The position numbers and the translations under genes are program-made. A DNA stretch of 64,000 bases from NCBI GenBank assembly GCA_946894095.1, contig OX335665.1, forward strand, positions 3,358,001 through 3,422,000, in the 5' to 3' direction. Of this stretch, positions 21,801-31,639 are shown piece by piece; within the stretch, counting starts at the first letter, position 1, and each line of letters begins with the position of its first letter. Below the pieces are notes generated by a model that saw only the letters and a list, made by a program, of their open reading frames with translations, made no database searches and had not been told where the DNA came from. Source of the stretch: Incurvaria masculella (Eukaryota; Arthropoda; Insecta; Lepidoptera; Incurvariidae).

Positions 21801-22410
21801 ATTTGTTAATGGTATTAAAATTTTTAATGTAGTTTTTGTTTATTTTCGCTTTTGGCAAGCACAATCTTTCTTCTATTTTCATATTTTTAGTAGTCTTTAC
21901 ATTTTCTATAAATTGGATGATTAGTGGGTCGGTTTCGATTTCATCAGGCAAATTTTCGTCGTTTGAAAATATGGTTTCTCTTAAGACCTCACTTAAATTT
22001 AAGGATTCTTCAATCGGTAAGTCATGTAAAATATAATTATTATTTATAGGTATCTCGAGTTCATCTTGTACATTGACTAAACAATTAACGTCTTCGGTGT
22101 TTCTGTTTTCTTGCTCAGATTTTTTTCTAATCATTTCAAAAATATTCTCCGTATCTGTAGATAATATTTCAATTTTTTCTATCGTATTCGTAGGTAACAT
22201 TCCATAAATCATAATTTTTCGAGCTTGGTTTGATAATGTGTTTCCATTATGATTAACTAATTTTGGGCTGTTTGGGTTTCTTTCTTTGAATAGTTGGTAT
22301 AATCTTTTTATGTAGCCACGCCCTTGTTCTCTCGTTTTTAAAAAACAAAATATTAGTTCACACATTTCCTTTTCTGACCACTTTCGTCGTATATTTATTT
22401 CTTTATCCAA
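18883..22410 (-). CDS. reverse transcriptase / REL endonuclease of R4-like LINE
   Basis: The 1175-codon open frame is uninterrupted. Residues about 9-70 form a Trp-containing domain (RRKWSEKEMCELIFCF...QARKIM) that may be DNA-binding. The RT domain is about 410-700, with motif A WIDYRKAYDS (Asp548), GIYQGDSLSPF (about 609-619) and the catalytic YMDD at 652-655. A CCHC knuckle lies at C972, C975, H984, C989. The restriction-like endonuclease follows: PD at 1059-1060, Asp1075 in LIDVTVP and KYHALKIEVERLW at about 1094-1106. This order (RT, CCHC, REL) is that of the R2/R4/NeSL group, in which the protein nicks the target and primes reverse transcription there. The true start may lie upstream in another frame (see 22395-22712). 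No stop lies within the domains, so the copy looks recent. Confidence 0.9.
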   Translation of the reverse strand: MDKEINIRRKWSEKEMCELIFCFLKTREQGRGYIKRLYQLFKERNPNSPKLVNHNGNTLSNQARKIMIYGMLPTNTIEKIEILSTDTENIFEMIRKKSEQENRNTEDVNCLVNVQDELEIPINNNYILHDLPIEESLNLSEVLRETIFSNDENLPDEIETDPLIIQFIENVKTTKNMKIEERLCLPKAKINKNYIKNFNTINKYLPKILKENMHIFQINEILYAAAITLIKYNNQTIYTKSNKHINDLPIWKQRIQKKIEILRKQLGQLLEISRGTISNRLKSIKNKLYDKFSITSNITLENCIENLKQKIKMYAGRIKRYTDENLTKTENKLFKENEHNFYRKIFDKNIMPTEIPTQDEIEIFWSKILSKPVPINRENNWLQTIEDEIIIQRESTFEKISELMFLQSVKQINNWKSPGIDKLHNYYLKYFTEAHPFILNSFNRILSNEKDIESWFVTGLVTLIPKNTNSKDPKNWRPVACLPTMYKLLTSILYEELYMHCMENNIMAPHQRGCRKQSRGCKDQLILNKTILEDAQHNKKNLNMTWIDYRKAYDSVPHEWILFILKIYKCPENIISLITKSMEMWQVHMTASSETCTIKTKPIKIKRGIYQGDSLSPFIFCLCLNPLSSMLNKYNKTGYKLKNGRLFNHLMYMDDIKLYAKSKYEMTTLIDTVEIFTNNIGMEFGLDKCNVLELKCGKRTNYAVGEGHILLNGNKFVSLDDKTKYKYLGICENGEINHNEIKEEKTKLYLKRVRTILKSKLNARNIMKAINSYASPVLLFTFNIINYNVSEIRKIDIKTRKLLNIYQAHQQKSDVQRLYLPVHEGGRGLLNMEDLYKRLTIKLEAYLISEPDCIVETINAHDSGKAIHSIKREAEQFRIDLNILEPTEDNNKILKKQILTNKEKWKNKPIHGQIVNKILVHTNTDYQKSFTWLKKNPTTPKLESQIFAIQDQAINTKQFERDILKRDVDGKCRLCSERDETVMHIISGCKILVQPLYVKRHNNLVKYVYWCLRKKHTFEATKFWWHCPLNEPHVVENESSKIIWELPVTTDFAIPNNRPDLIYINKSKNKTYLIDVTVPSDYNIMKKEAEKLSKYHALKIEVERLWNTSCKIIPVVIGTTGIISKTAQNYIDTLEADIKIEILQKQAAIHTTKIMAKFMSGYLEEINQIEVNNQE

Positions 22411-22712
22411 ATCAGAACCAATGTTAAAGTTTTCGCTGTTACGTTATTCAGACTATTGTGAGTCATCTCATTATTGTTTTGTAATTCAACACTATGCTCT
22501 ATATTTTTTAATAACTCTGACGAGAGCATTTCATATTGAAGAATTCTTCTAGCTTGAGTCGATAATGTCGTACCCGTGAATTTTATACTTTTAGGGTTGT
22601 TCGGGTTTCTCTCCTTATATAGTTTCTCCAGTCTTGCCAAATACCCTATTCCCATAGATCGTGCTTTATAATAGCAGAACATCAATTCAACCATTTCATC
22701 TTTAGACCACAT
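22395..22712 (-). pseudogene. upstream N-terminal domain of the R4-like LINE, out of frame
   Basis: A frame of 105 codons reading RRMWSKDEMVELMFCY and STQARRILQYEM. It is clearly homologous to the first domain of the main ORF (RRKWSEKEMCELIFCF, SNQARKIM). The two domains are therefore tandem duplicates, now separated by a frame change near 22430-22450. Either a one-base indel broke a longer ORF of about 1290 codons, or the element has two overlapping frames. Confidence 0.7.
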
Positions 22713-22788
22713 TCGCCTTCTATCTTCTAAAATATTGCGTCGTGGATTAGTTTCTGTTTCAGATGTACCGGCAGCATTATGAGAATGT

Positions 22789-22820
<32 letters not shown>

Positions 22821-22850
22821 TATATATATATATAATTTTATATATAAATT
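22789..22850. repeat. TA microsatellite
   Basis: About 60 bases of TA repeats with two TAAAATTA interruptions at the 5' boundary of the R4-like LINE. Part of the 3' UTR of the older LINE or the insertion target. Confidence 0.85.
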
Positions 22851-22953
22851 TATATAAACAGATAATACACATATTTATATAAAATATATACTTACTAGAG
22901 TTCATATTGAGATAAAAAAACTTCTATATTTATTGGGACAGGAAGTGGTTAAT

Positions 22954-23235
22954 TTACTTAAAATGTAAAAATAACCTTCTTTTAAAAATAAGCAAGGATG
23001 GTGATTGCCGAACTTCTACCGGAAGGGCGTTCCACATGCGTGCAGCTTGCACTGTAAAAGAGTTTGAGTAGGAAGCGGAAAAGTGAGAAGGAATACAGAG
23101 AAGGCGTGAGTCAGTGGATCTCAACGGAAGACCATGCGAACATAGAAAACCGAACCGATCTTTTAGATACTTAGGAGCTTCCGGGTTATCAAGAATGGAG
23201 TAAAGAAGAGAAAGGACGTGCATATTTCTGGACAA
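22954..23235 (-). pseudogene. APE LINE ORF2, C-terminal tail
   Basis: Reads SFTVQAARMWNALPVEVRQS...FKRRLFLHF, the usual end of CR1/Jockey-type LINE proteins. It is in a different frame from the preceding segment, with the break near 23225-23240. Confidence 0.75.
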
Positions 23236-23852
23236 CGAATATCAAGCCATTGGAGCCGAACACGAAATTCAGAGATATGGTCAAACTTACGCAATCCGAA
23301 AATATAGCGGATGCACAAGTTAAGGAGACGGTCTAGCTTGTTAAGCAAGACTTGGGTGAGATCAGGATAACACACATCGGCATAATCGAGTATAGGAATA
23401 AGCAGAGATTGTGCTAATGTAATTTTAGTAGGAGTAGGAATGAAATTTTGCAAGCGCTGAAGAGAATGAAAGCTGGCAAAAACCTTTCGACTAACCTCCG
23501 TTACTTGTGGCAGCCACGACATTGTCTCATCCATTATCAAGCCAAGGTTTTTTACAGTTTTGCTGTAGGGTATATCGATTCCATTGAAAACCAGGGCTGG
23601 GATGTCGGTTAAGTTAAGCTTATTGATTTGGTTACTGGTTCCCAAAATGATGGCTTGAGACTTACTAGGGTTCACAAGTAACCCAAAGCGCACAGCCCAG
23701 TCCAGCACTGTGTCAAGGTCAACGTTCATAAGACCTACAGCCACACCGATGTTGTCGTGTTGAAAGTGCCTGTAAAGCTGCAAGTCATCGGCATAAAGAT
23801 GGTATGAACTTAGAAGGAGATGAACTATTGAATTAATAAAAATTGAGAACAA
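23163..23852 (-). pseudogene. APE LINE ORF2, RT second half
   Basis: Contains the RT catalytic motif YADDLQLY early on, the GLLVNPSKSQAIILG motif and the thumb region (LLNKLDRLLNLCIRYIFGL). Displaced by one frame from the upstream segment. Confidence 0.8.
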
Positions 23853-25897
23853 TAATGGGGAAAGAACGCCGCCTTGAGGAACTCGATGTCACACCAGTCC
23901 GAATATACACTGTCAATACGAACTCGCTGCCGTCGGCCGTGGAGATAAGAAGTGAACCAGTCAATCACAGACTGTGAAATGTTAAGGGAATATAGAACGG
24001 CAAGAAGAATGTCATAATCAACAGTATTGAAAGCGCTGCTAAAATCAAGCAAGACCAGCAGGGTGAGTTGTCGGTTGTCCATCGCAAGCCAAATACCGTC
24101 AGTTATTTTTAAAAGTGCTGTGGTTGTGCTATGCGCTGAACGAAATCCTGACTGAAAAGGACTTTGAAGATTGTATTTGGATATATAACCTGATAATTTC
24201 CGATGAACTATCCGTTCCAAAACCTTGGACATGAAAGGTAGAATCGAAATGGGTCGAAAGTCGCTAGCCTGAGTAGGAGAGCCTTTTTTGGGCAAAGGAA
24301 TGACATATGCGAGCTTCCAAGAGTCAGGAAAGTTACTGGATAAAAGAGAAAAGTTTATAATGTGCGATACAATTGGTAAAATTATGTCCAGTATAGGGAT
24401 GTACAAGTCTCGACTCATGTCGTCACAACCTACGGCCTTGCTGTTAATAGAGAGTATTATATTTTTTATTTCACAGTCCGTAACTGGTACAAATTCGAAC
24501 GGTACAGTAGAACTGGGAATGGATGAAAATAATTGGCGCAATGTGTTGGTTTTTATAAGAGGATCCAGGAAAACTGGAGAAGTGGAGAAGTGGTGATTTA
24601 TGACGTTAGCATCAACGGAGGTACATACATTGCATAGGCTTTTACCCACTCCAAGGGTTTTCAGAAATTTCCACATATGTTTAGGAGAAGCATTTTCGAC
24701 GGACTTGTGAATATGGCGACGTTTGGCGTCCCTACACATTCTATTACACCGATTTCTTGCAGTCTTGTAATGGGTCCAATTATCATCGGTTGGCTGTAGC
24801 TTGTGCTTTCGCTTCAGGGCGTCTCGTTTAGCCATCATTGCCCTTATTTCAGTGCTTAACCAAGGAGCTGGAGGATGACGAATTTTGATTGGACGTATAG
24901 GAGCGTGCTTGTCAAACAGTGTGATGATGTTTTCAGAGAGAAGTTTGACTTTGGCATCGACACAATCAAGTGCATATAGAGGCGTCCAATCAATGCTAGA
25001 AGCGTCACCACTTAATGCCTCTAAATCCATCCTACCAAAATTACGTAGCAGAAGAACTTTAGGTTTTTGTTTGGGAGGCTTTATTTTGTAAGATAAAAAG
25101 ATTAAATCGTGAGAAGAAAAGCCGGGAGCGACAAATTGTCCATGGCTGCTAACTAGTTCTTTACGTGAAGTGATAATTAAGTCGAGAAGAGTGTGAGAAT
25201 TTAGAATATTATATGTAGGTTGTAGAGGAAGAATATTGAGATTTAACGATTGACAGATAGAAACGAATTTACGGGAACGAGAATCATTTTTAATAAGACA
25301 TGTATTGAAATCACCCATGATTACCAGATGTGTGTATTGGGAAATGTAAGTTTCCAGAAGCTCTTCAAATTTAGAAAAGTAGTCAATACGAGGAGGACAG
25401 TAAAAAACACATAGGAGAAATTTGTTAAATTTGAAATCTAGTTCCAGAAGTATGAATTCGGCTGATTCAGAATATTCAGATGGAGATTTAGCAATAATTT
25501 TGTAAGTGATGTTGCTCCTAAGATATATGCCCACCCCACCCCATCCTTTGTTAATTCTATCATTGCGAATTAGAGTAAATCCAGGTAAAGAATAAGATAT
25601 TGATGGGAGAGTTGGTTTAAGAACAGTCTCTGATACTAGACATGCATGAATATTTGGACTATGAAAAGTGGTGAGAAGATCCGAATAATGGGCAGGAATA
25701 CTTTCAGCATTTATGTGACAAACGTTAAAATTGTTAGGAAACGGAGAAAAGGTATCATGCAGCAAATCACCAAAAACTTGAGGTTGAGTTGTAGAATTAT
25801 CGGCATTACTAATATCCCCTAAAGAGGAAAGAGACGAGTTAGCAGAGAAGAAGGTTTCCGAATCAGAAGAAGACGAAACCATATAATAAAATAACAA
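23825..25897 (-). pseudogene. APE LINE ORF2, endonuclease and RT first half
   Basis: The 690-codon frame holds an apurinic-like endonuclease: HINAESI (about 61-67), VSET (88-91), MGDFN (194-198), LLDLIITS (about 237-244) and SSHD (261-264). RT motifs follow: NFRPIS-type DFRPISILP and motif A LLDFSSAFNTVDY. The frame breaks just before the expected VPQGGVLSP motif, which is intact in the next frame. The start may be Met1 or Met6. Confidence 0.8.
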
Positions 25898-26094
25898 CTA
25901 TATAAATAATAAATATAAAAAATACTAAATAAGTGAATACACAATATTATAAATAGTTCTAAAACATATAATAAATTTTGGAACTTATGTAGCTCCCGCG
26001 ATATCCCGCCGGCCGACCTTAACAAAACATATTAACTTAAAATTATGAAATATACTGATTGTCTAGAAATATTGATACCAGTTAATTATATAAC

Positions 26095-26347
26095 AATAAC
26101 CAGTCGGTTTTTTATTTAATTAGATACTTAAATATACCTAAACTCCAAACGAATACGAAATGCAACCAAAGATTTGTTCAGTTTTAGTATCGCTAATCAA
26201 GTATGTACTGATACTTTCATGCTTCGTTATTTGCAACCTTATCATATACATATATGTTCTATCACCATAAATACTTATTCAGGCGCCTTATCTACGTAAC
26301 GCAACCACTTGGCGCAGGCAGACTGACACATTTAGCCTCAGAGGGTT
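26095..26347 (+). repeat. family H repeat, longer copy
   Basis: Shares AACCAGTCGGTTT, GTATGTACTGATACTTTCA and AACGCAACCACTTGG with 45308-45620. It is cut at 26347 by a SINE fragment. Confidence 0.65.
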
Positions 26348-26357
26348 GGTCTTTATC

Positions 26358-26532
26358 AGCCAATGAAAATTTGTCCGAGTTTTTCATCTAGTTCAATGTA
26401 GCCGTGCTCAGAAAGGAAATTTCCTGGCAATCCTGACATAGCACGTTAATCCTTCGGATAGATGATGTATTGTATCATATCATAACGGTAAGTGTGTGGA
26501 ATAGCCATTCAAGTCAGGTTCCATAAGAAAAA
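26358..26532 (+). repeat. SINE body and tail, diverged
   Basis: Body from AAATTTGTCCGAG through the tail CCATTCAAGTCAGG and an A-rich end. The head is missing. Confidence 0.6.
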
Positions 26533-27217
26533 ACTTAAATACACTCGTTACAAATAAAAATCCCTGTTTATAAACCCCTTCAGGGGAATCGAATCGTTGA
26601 TGCATCCCACTAATATAAAAAATGTGAAAGTTTGTGTGTTTGGATGTTTTTTTTTCAATATCACGCAAACACGGCTGAACGGATTCGCATGAAATTTGGC
26701 ATATAGCACGGAAGGGTGCTAGATTCTTATGAAATTATCCAACAAATGCTTAAAACGACATTGATCCGAGCGGAGCCAGGGACCTCAGCTATTATGAATA
26801 AATGTTACGCTCAAAAGTTATTGATTATTCAAGTAACTCACCTGGAAGTATTTTTTGGTAAATCCTGATTCAAATGTTTAAAAGACTAACTTTATGAAAT
26901 CCTTTTCACGAAAACCTTCAGAATGACATTGATGCATTGACATATGTATTTACACACACACATACAAACATAAACAAAAATACGTTCAATGATATTATAG
27001 CTAACGGACTATGCACACCACCGACGTAGTGGAAACGTCTGGGCAATACGATCGCCTCACTGGACTGAAGTTGCTTGGCGGATGTAATCTAGTCGCTCTC
27101 ATAGTACCACTTATCGACTCGGAACTCTTTCGGGTTGCTTAGAGACAAGCGATTAGAGTGTGAAATGATATGAGAGGCGTTTGAGCTTGCCCTTTAAGGT
27201 CGATAATATACACAATC
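26533..27217. repeat. intergenic, with one old repeat fragment
   Basis: At 26600-26720 is GTGAAAGTTTGTGTGTTTGG then CACGGCTGAACGGATTCGC. A related start (ATAAATACGAAAGTAACACTG... GCTGAACCAATTTT) recurs at 61045-61130. The class is unknown and no gene is seen. Confidence 0.4.
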
Positions 27218-27575
27218 GGTATATCTCGTAGTACGAAAGCGGACAGTCGTCAACCCTACGTCATCGAGTTACCATACGGCCTTTTTTTGGTTGTGCAGAT
27301 TAGAATAGGCTTAATAAAAATACAGGGTTGCCTGACCCAAACCTGGAACGATTTTTGCAGTATATCATTGTAAATATATTTTCTAGTAGAAATTTACGTC
27401 ATCGTTCCAGGTTTTGGTAAGAAAACCCTGAATTTTATGATTAATATTTTTCAGTGTATCACTGATTATTTTTTTCAGTGTATTCTAATCTGTACAACGA
27501 CAAATTAGTCCAATGGTGATACTCCATGACGTAGTGTTGACGACACGGTCCGCTCGCGTACTATCATTTTATACT
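27218..27575. mobile_element. foldback element, about 358 bp
   Basis: The outer arms pair over about 90 bases (left GCGGACAGTCGTCAACCCTA, right its decayed complement TAGTGTTGACGACACGGTCC). A second inner pair (AACCTGGAACG / CGTTCCAGGTT) surrounds the loop. Non-coding; no second copy seen. Confidence 0.7.
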
Positions 27576-28559
27576 AGAGATAACCCAACAGTGGAGTCAA
27601 TTGCCGGGATGATTATTCGTGTTCATGATTGTGCATGCGTGATGCACCGCTTGGGGTAACAATGATCTAATTGCCTGCAATTAATGTATTTGCAATGAAC
27701 TGATTGCCCTTAAGCCGGTGATGCTAACCAAAACGCGAAGTTTGACCACAGAATAACTAATAGTGCTACGCACAGAAGTTGCACTCCCCGATAGTAATTT
27801 TTTAATTTTCATCCTAATTGTCGTTATGCTAAAGTATTTATTACGTCGCTCATTGCCGGCGCGGAGGCGAGATGAAACGCGTCGTCGCTCACCCGCCCCA
27901 TGTCGCTGAAATGCGGCTTGCGCTAGGGTTAGCACACACTGCCGCCGCCTATTGTTTTAAAGTCGAATAAAATACATTTTTTTTTATAATGTGTCTACAA
28001 TTGTAATTATTTCAAGATTTTGCGTCACAAATATGCCTGGTGTTGTTAAGTGTTGTTTATTGTTTTTCGGTGTTGTTTGATATTGTTTAATGTTGATTGA
28101 CTTTAACGGTGTAGTTTGATGTTTTCTGTGTATTTAGTAGTTTTCGATGTACTTTGGTCTAGTATTGTTTGTTATTGTTGATTAAGGCCGGGTTGATCAT
28201 ATCACATTTGATAAAAGGATGGTCGAAACGGTAATTAAACTTTGTCCGTGTTTTCCAATCAGTTCAATATCGCCGTGCTGATGAAAAGAAGGTCCTGCTA
28301 TGGCAAAAAACAAACTACATGCAGCAAAGAAGAATAGGCAATAAGTACCTGGAGCTGCCACGAATGATTGCCCATTATTCTTACACTAGACGAAACCAAT
28401 TTATGTTGTTTTTCCTTGTAATACATGGATAAATACTACCTAATGTATAAAAAAGTGCTGTCAAATACGTGTCAATTCAATAGGTCCCTCAAAACACGAT
28501 ACCACATACCCACTTAGATAAAGGCAAAACGTCAATAAACCTGAAACTAAAAAACAAAA
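27576..28559. other. no gene recognised; GC patch and SINE scrap
   Basis: A short GC-rich patch lies at 27855-27950. Bases 28217-28300 match the SINE body (TGGTCGAAACGG...TGTCCGTGTTTTCC). A 28025-28160 stretch repeats TGTTGTTT-like text. Confidence 0.4.
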
Positions 28560-28673
28560 TCATCTTTCAGAATATTTCGGTAGCGTAAAGAAAGGTAACT
28601 TCAAATTTTTCTGTGTACTATGACATCCGTTCACGCAACAGCTATTATATTTAATTATATGATGATTAGACAT
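28560..28673 (-). pseudogene. THAP-type zinc finger, N-terminal fragment
   Basis: The minus-strand frame starts at an ATG and reads ...YNSCCVNGCHSTQKN then PFFTLPKYSER before a stop. The C-x4-C pair, the K and the FFxLPK/ER pattern match the first about 30 residues of THAP domains, found in host regulators and in P-element-type transposases. The later Cys, His and AVPTIF parts are absent, and no GT donor follows directly. Confidence 0.5.
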
Positions 28674-29070
28674 AATTAGGAATAAAAACGGCGAAACTGC
28701 TCTTTCCGAAACGACTGATTGACTGGACGTAGTGGACGTGCGAGCGTGTGCGCGGCGGCCCTGACTGAATTTGGAACCTCGGGTTCCCAAGCGCCGTAGG
28801 TGAAGATCTCAGTAGGTATTTAGGAGTGACGGATACCTGGTTTGACGAGGCAATCTGAAGCACGTAGAGTGTAGGTGTTTTAGAATGTGAGTGTCCGAGG
28901 TGTCAGTGGGTTGTGTGTCACGCCAGGTGAGCCCAGGTCGTTTATCTAGCTCTGAATATAGATCCTTTTGACGACCTGCCCTGGATCTAAGAATTTGAAG
29001 AGCATCGCGGCGTCGCTTGAATATCGAAGAGCTCAGCCGGACGAGCTGGATGCGTTCAAGATAGCTCTGC

Positions 29071-29314
29071 CGACGCGCGGGCCAAAGGTGTCTTCCGTGG
29101 CGAAGGCTCGAAGTGCAGCGCTGTGCAAGCCAAAGGCGCTTGCTTGGCGAAGGCTCGAACTGAAGCGCTGTGCAAGCCAAAGGCGCTTGCTTGGCGAAGG
29201 CTCGAACTGAAGCGCTGTGCAAGCCAAAGGCGCTTGCTTGGCGAAGGCTCGAACTGAAGCGCTGTGCAAGCCAAAGGCGCTTGCTTGGCGAAGGCTCGAA
29301 GTGCAGCGCTGTGC
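29071..29314. repeat. 47-bp minisatellite
   Basis: GCGCTGTGC starts at 29118, 29165, 29212, 29259 and 29306, giving an exact period of 47. The three middle units are nearly identical and the flanking ones diverged. Because 47 is not a multiple of three, the same 47-residue pattern is open in all three minus-strand frames. Confidence 0.9.
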
Positions 29315-29364
29315 TCCACACTAGCTCCAGACGCGGGCTCAACTGCGAGCATGTGAAGGGTTAA

Positions 29365-30032
29365 ATTTCAGCTCCGGATTCCAGCCCGGAATGCCGGGAC
29401 AACGGGACGAGCGGGACGAACTGAAGAAAAAAATGGCTCCATGTCCGCAGCGCAGCTCCTCAATACATTTTTTTAGTCTCGTAAATAGATAGATCGTCAT
29501 AGAGTTTGTGTGTTTCGATACTTAGACATGATATAGCACCACCGGGCGTCTCACAGCCCCGAGGTATCCCAGAATTTAGAGACTATCCGAGCCAAAAGTG
29601 TCCGATCGTTACCTGTTTTTTTCTTCGCCATTCGGCATTATAGGGTCAACGTTCATACCGTAATGAAATACTTTGCGTTGGGATCGAAATTCAAGCAAAG
29701 CGCTCTGCAACAGTGTGCGTCCATTTCATTAAAATCTCAAAAAATCTAGGGGCGTCGCGTCAGGGGGAACCGAGGCTATTTGTAGTTGAAAACCTACAGC
29801 AAAACTAGTAGAGGTGTGTTCTACGTTCTACCTATTAATTTACGCTAACATTTTAGTACTAGCAAATTTGAAGTAAAATCAACCCTGAAACCATTACTGT
29901 GGTAACTGGAGGAACCCATGTCGGTTGTGATGGTGGTCAAACTATACTTTGGTCACTACCGTCACGTAAATGTAAACTTACGAAAATTGTAGAGACGGCT
30001 TCTTGGAAAACATTTCCTGGTACTAGGTTGTA
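29365..30032. other. no gene recognised
   Basis: No repeats shared with the rest of the window and no coding frame seen. Confidence 0.4.
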
Positions 30033-30213
30033 GGGTCTAAGCCCGTCCGGGTTGGTACCATCGCATTGGATGAAAATATGATATAAGCGGCAATAAAAAA
30101 TTGTCCGTGTTATCCATCCAGTTCAATGTAGCCGTGCAATATGGTGTATTGGGTTAATATCATAACGGTAATTGTGTGGCATTAGCCATCCATGTCAGGG
30201 TGCATAAAAAAAA
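30033..30213 (+). repeat. SINE body and tail
   Basis: From GTCCGGGTTGGTACCATCGC to the tail GGTGCATAAAAAAAA. The head is missing, so its type is unknown. Confidence 0.7.
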
Positions 30214-30329
30214 TTGCAACGTTAAATAACTACCATTTCATCGAACTGTGATTGTAGAAAAGGTTTCTCTTACGTTATCATAAAACCTGAACATCGACGG
30301 AATGATTCCGGAGCACGGTAGGTACTTGA

Positions 30330-30415
30330 AATCAAGGTCAAAACGGTTTGACCGCCACTATAAAGGCGGTTTTCTCGACAGAAAGATTCCTGATTCCTGA
30401 GACGGAATCCCTGAT
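30330..30415. repeat. MITE family F fragment
   Basis: Inner palindrome (ACCGCCACTATAAAGGCGGT) and one arm (GATTCCTGATTCCTGAG) only. Confidence 0.55.
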
Positions 30416-30519
30416 GGGCTGGTATATTTCAAGAGAACAATCTTACATTGGCCCCAGTTTCAGTCCAGCCCCATTCGGGTCAATTTCGTTTTGCAATGTC
30501 GGCTTTTCCCCGGCGTCTA

Positions 30520-30655
30520 AGCATGGTTTTCACCAACTGCCGATTTATTTTCATCGACACTTAAAGGGCCTTCATTTCTAAAGTGCTGATTATCTTGTAC
30601 CGTTATTGACTGCAAGGTAATATATGTGGCGATTAAGGTAATCAGCAATAGCCAA
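30520..30655. mobile_element. MITE family C, copy 1
   Basis: Begins GGTTTTCACCAACTGCCG and shares the interior (AAAGGGCCTT..., TGACTGCAAG) with 39297-39455 and 57066-57227. The right end is decayed. Confidence 0.6.
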
Positions 30656-31015
30656 TAACCCCATAACTTTCCCGAAAAATGGGGCCAAAAAGTTAAAGAG
30701 TATTTTTTTAAAACCGACTCTACCAGTCGAATTCAGTTCGATTCCAGAGATTAGCGCGTTAAAAAAAACAAACAAATCCTTCAGATTTACTTTTATTATA
30801 TTAGTAAAGATATACAGGCTGTAAACGACCGTAGATTCTATAACTATTTTCGATATTGAATATAATATTCAAGTTTTATTTTTATTTTGAATCGGTCAAA
30901 ATCCCTGAAATAAATATATTTACATCTTACATGTATTGGAAATGTACCGTTTCGACAGCATTCAAATGCGAGTATTTCGTAAATTACTATTCAGATTTTA
31001 ATGCGGTTTTGCAAT

Positions 31016-31558
31016 TTAAGGTGGCCCATCCCGCTCATCTCCCCATACAAAAGGGGAAAGAAGATCACGCCCATATTTCTTGTCAGAGATGCAAAATTTT
31101 GCTCAAAATAGCTTTATTTGATCGAACTAGATGTCTGATGGCCATTGGCATTGTAAAGTTGTGTTTGGTTTCTAAGTTATAAGGTCCGAAAGTTCGAATT
31201 TTTCACGCGTTTTATACAATAACTTTCGAGGTGGATTACGCAATGATACAGTAAGAACTTCGTAAAAAGATTAGTCATATTAGCTTATTTAATCAAGATT
31301 TATGATCTATTTGGTTTTTGTTAGATTTTTGACTATGCTTTCAGTTTACTTTTAGCTATAAGTCGTTTTGAAATTAAAATTTTCGTAAATCTTACCAAAT
31401 CATATACTATGCACATCGTCTTTTTTGTGTACATGTTGCATCTTCCTCATCACGAAGCCTGTCTTATTCTTTGAAACAGAGAAGGTCCCAGAGCGCAACA
31501 GCACGGTTTTGTACCGAGCACGCGAATGAGTTAGGCCCGCCGGGTTGGGCCACCTTAA
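31016..31558. mobile_element. TTAA-flanked MITE, full copy 1
   Basis: TTAA then GGTGGCCCA at the left; TGGGCCACC then TTAA at the right. About 540 bp, no coding frame. TTAA on both sides is the target duplication of piggyBac-type transposons, but TTAA could also belong to the termini. The copy at 55787-56333 is collinear. Confidence 0.75.
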
Positions 31559-31639
31559 GATAAAACATCGATGCTATGGAGTCCATAAGCTTAAAATAAG
31601 GATTTTCATCTATTTAAACTTTTTTGGTAGTCCAACTAC

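Larger units (their letters stand above)
18773..22790 (-). mobile_element. R4/Dong-like LINE with restriction-like endonuclease
   Basis: About 4.0 kb. The coding part is followed by a short GC-richer 3' UTR (18775-18882) containing a hairpin (CCGGCACGACGATGCCGG). The left flank ATAAAATTATATATAAATTT and right flank ATAATTTTATATATAAATTT look like an AT-rich target duplication. A long TA run (22789-22850) abuts the 5' end. R4-clade elements such as Dong are known to insert in simple repeats, which fits. Confidence 0.85.
18487..26020 (-). mobile_element. APE-type LINE, frameshifted and interrupted
   Basis: Runs right to left: 5' region about 26020, APE plus RT ORF (25897-23825), RT remainder (23852-23163), C-terminal tail (23235-22954), then an AT-rich 3' UTR. 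The 3' UTR resumes at about 18772 beyond a second LINE and ends with AATAAATGATATTTTCATTTC at about 18490. The domain order is that of CR1/Jockey-type LINEs; the exact clade is uncertain. Two reading-frame breaks make it inactive. The 5' limit is approximate. Confidence 0.8.

Noticed and set aside
24288..24596. Plus-strand frames inside the LINEs (also 19217-19558, 20846-21133)
   Set aside because: They are antisense shadows of LINE coding sequence on the minus strand.
28809..29342. 177-codon minus frame
   Set aside because: Its length is produced by the 47-bp minisatellite, which is open in all three frames.
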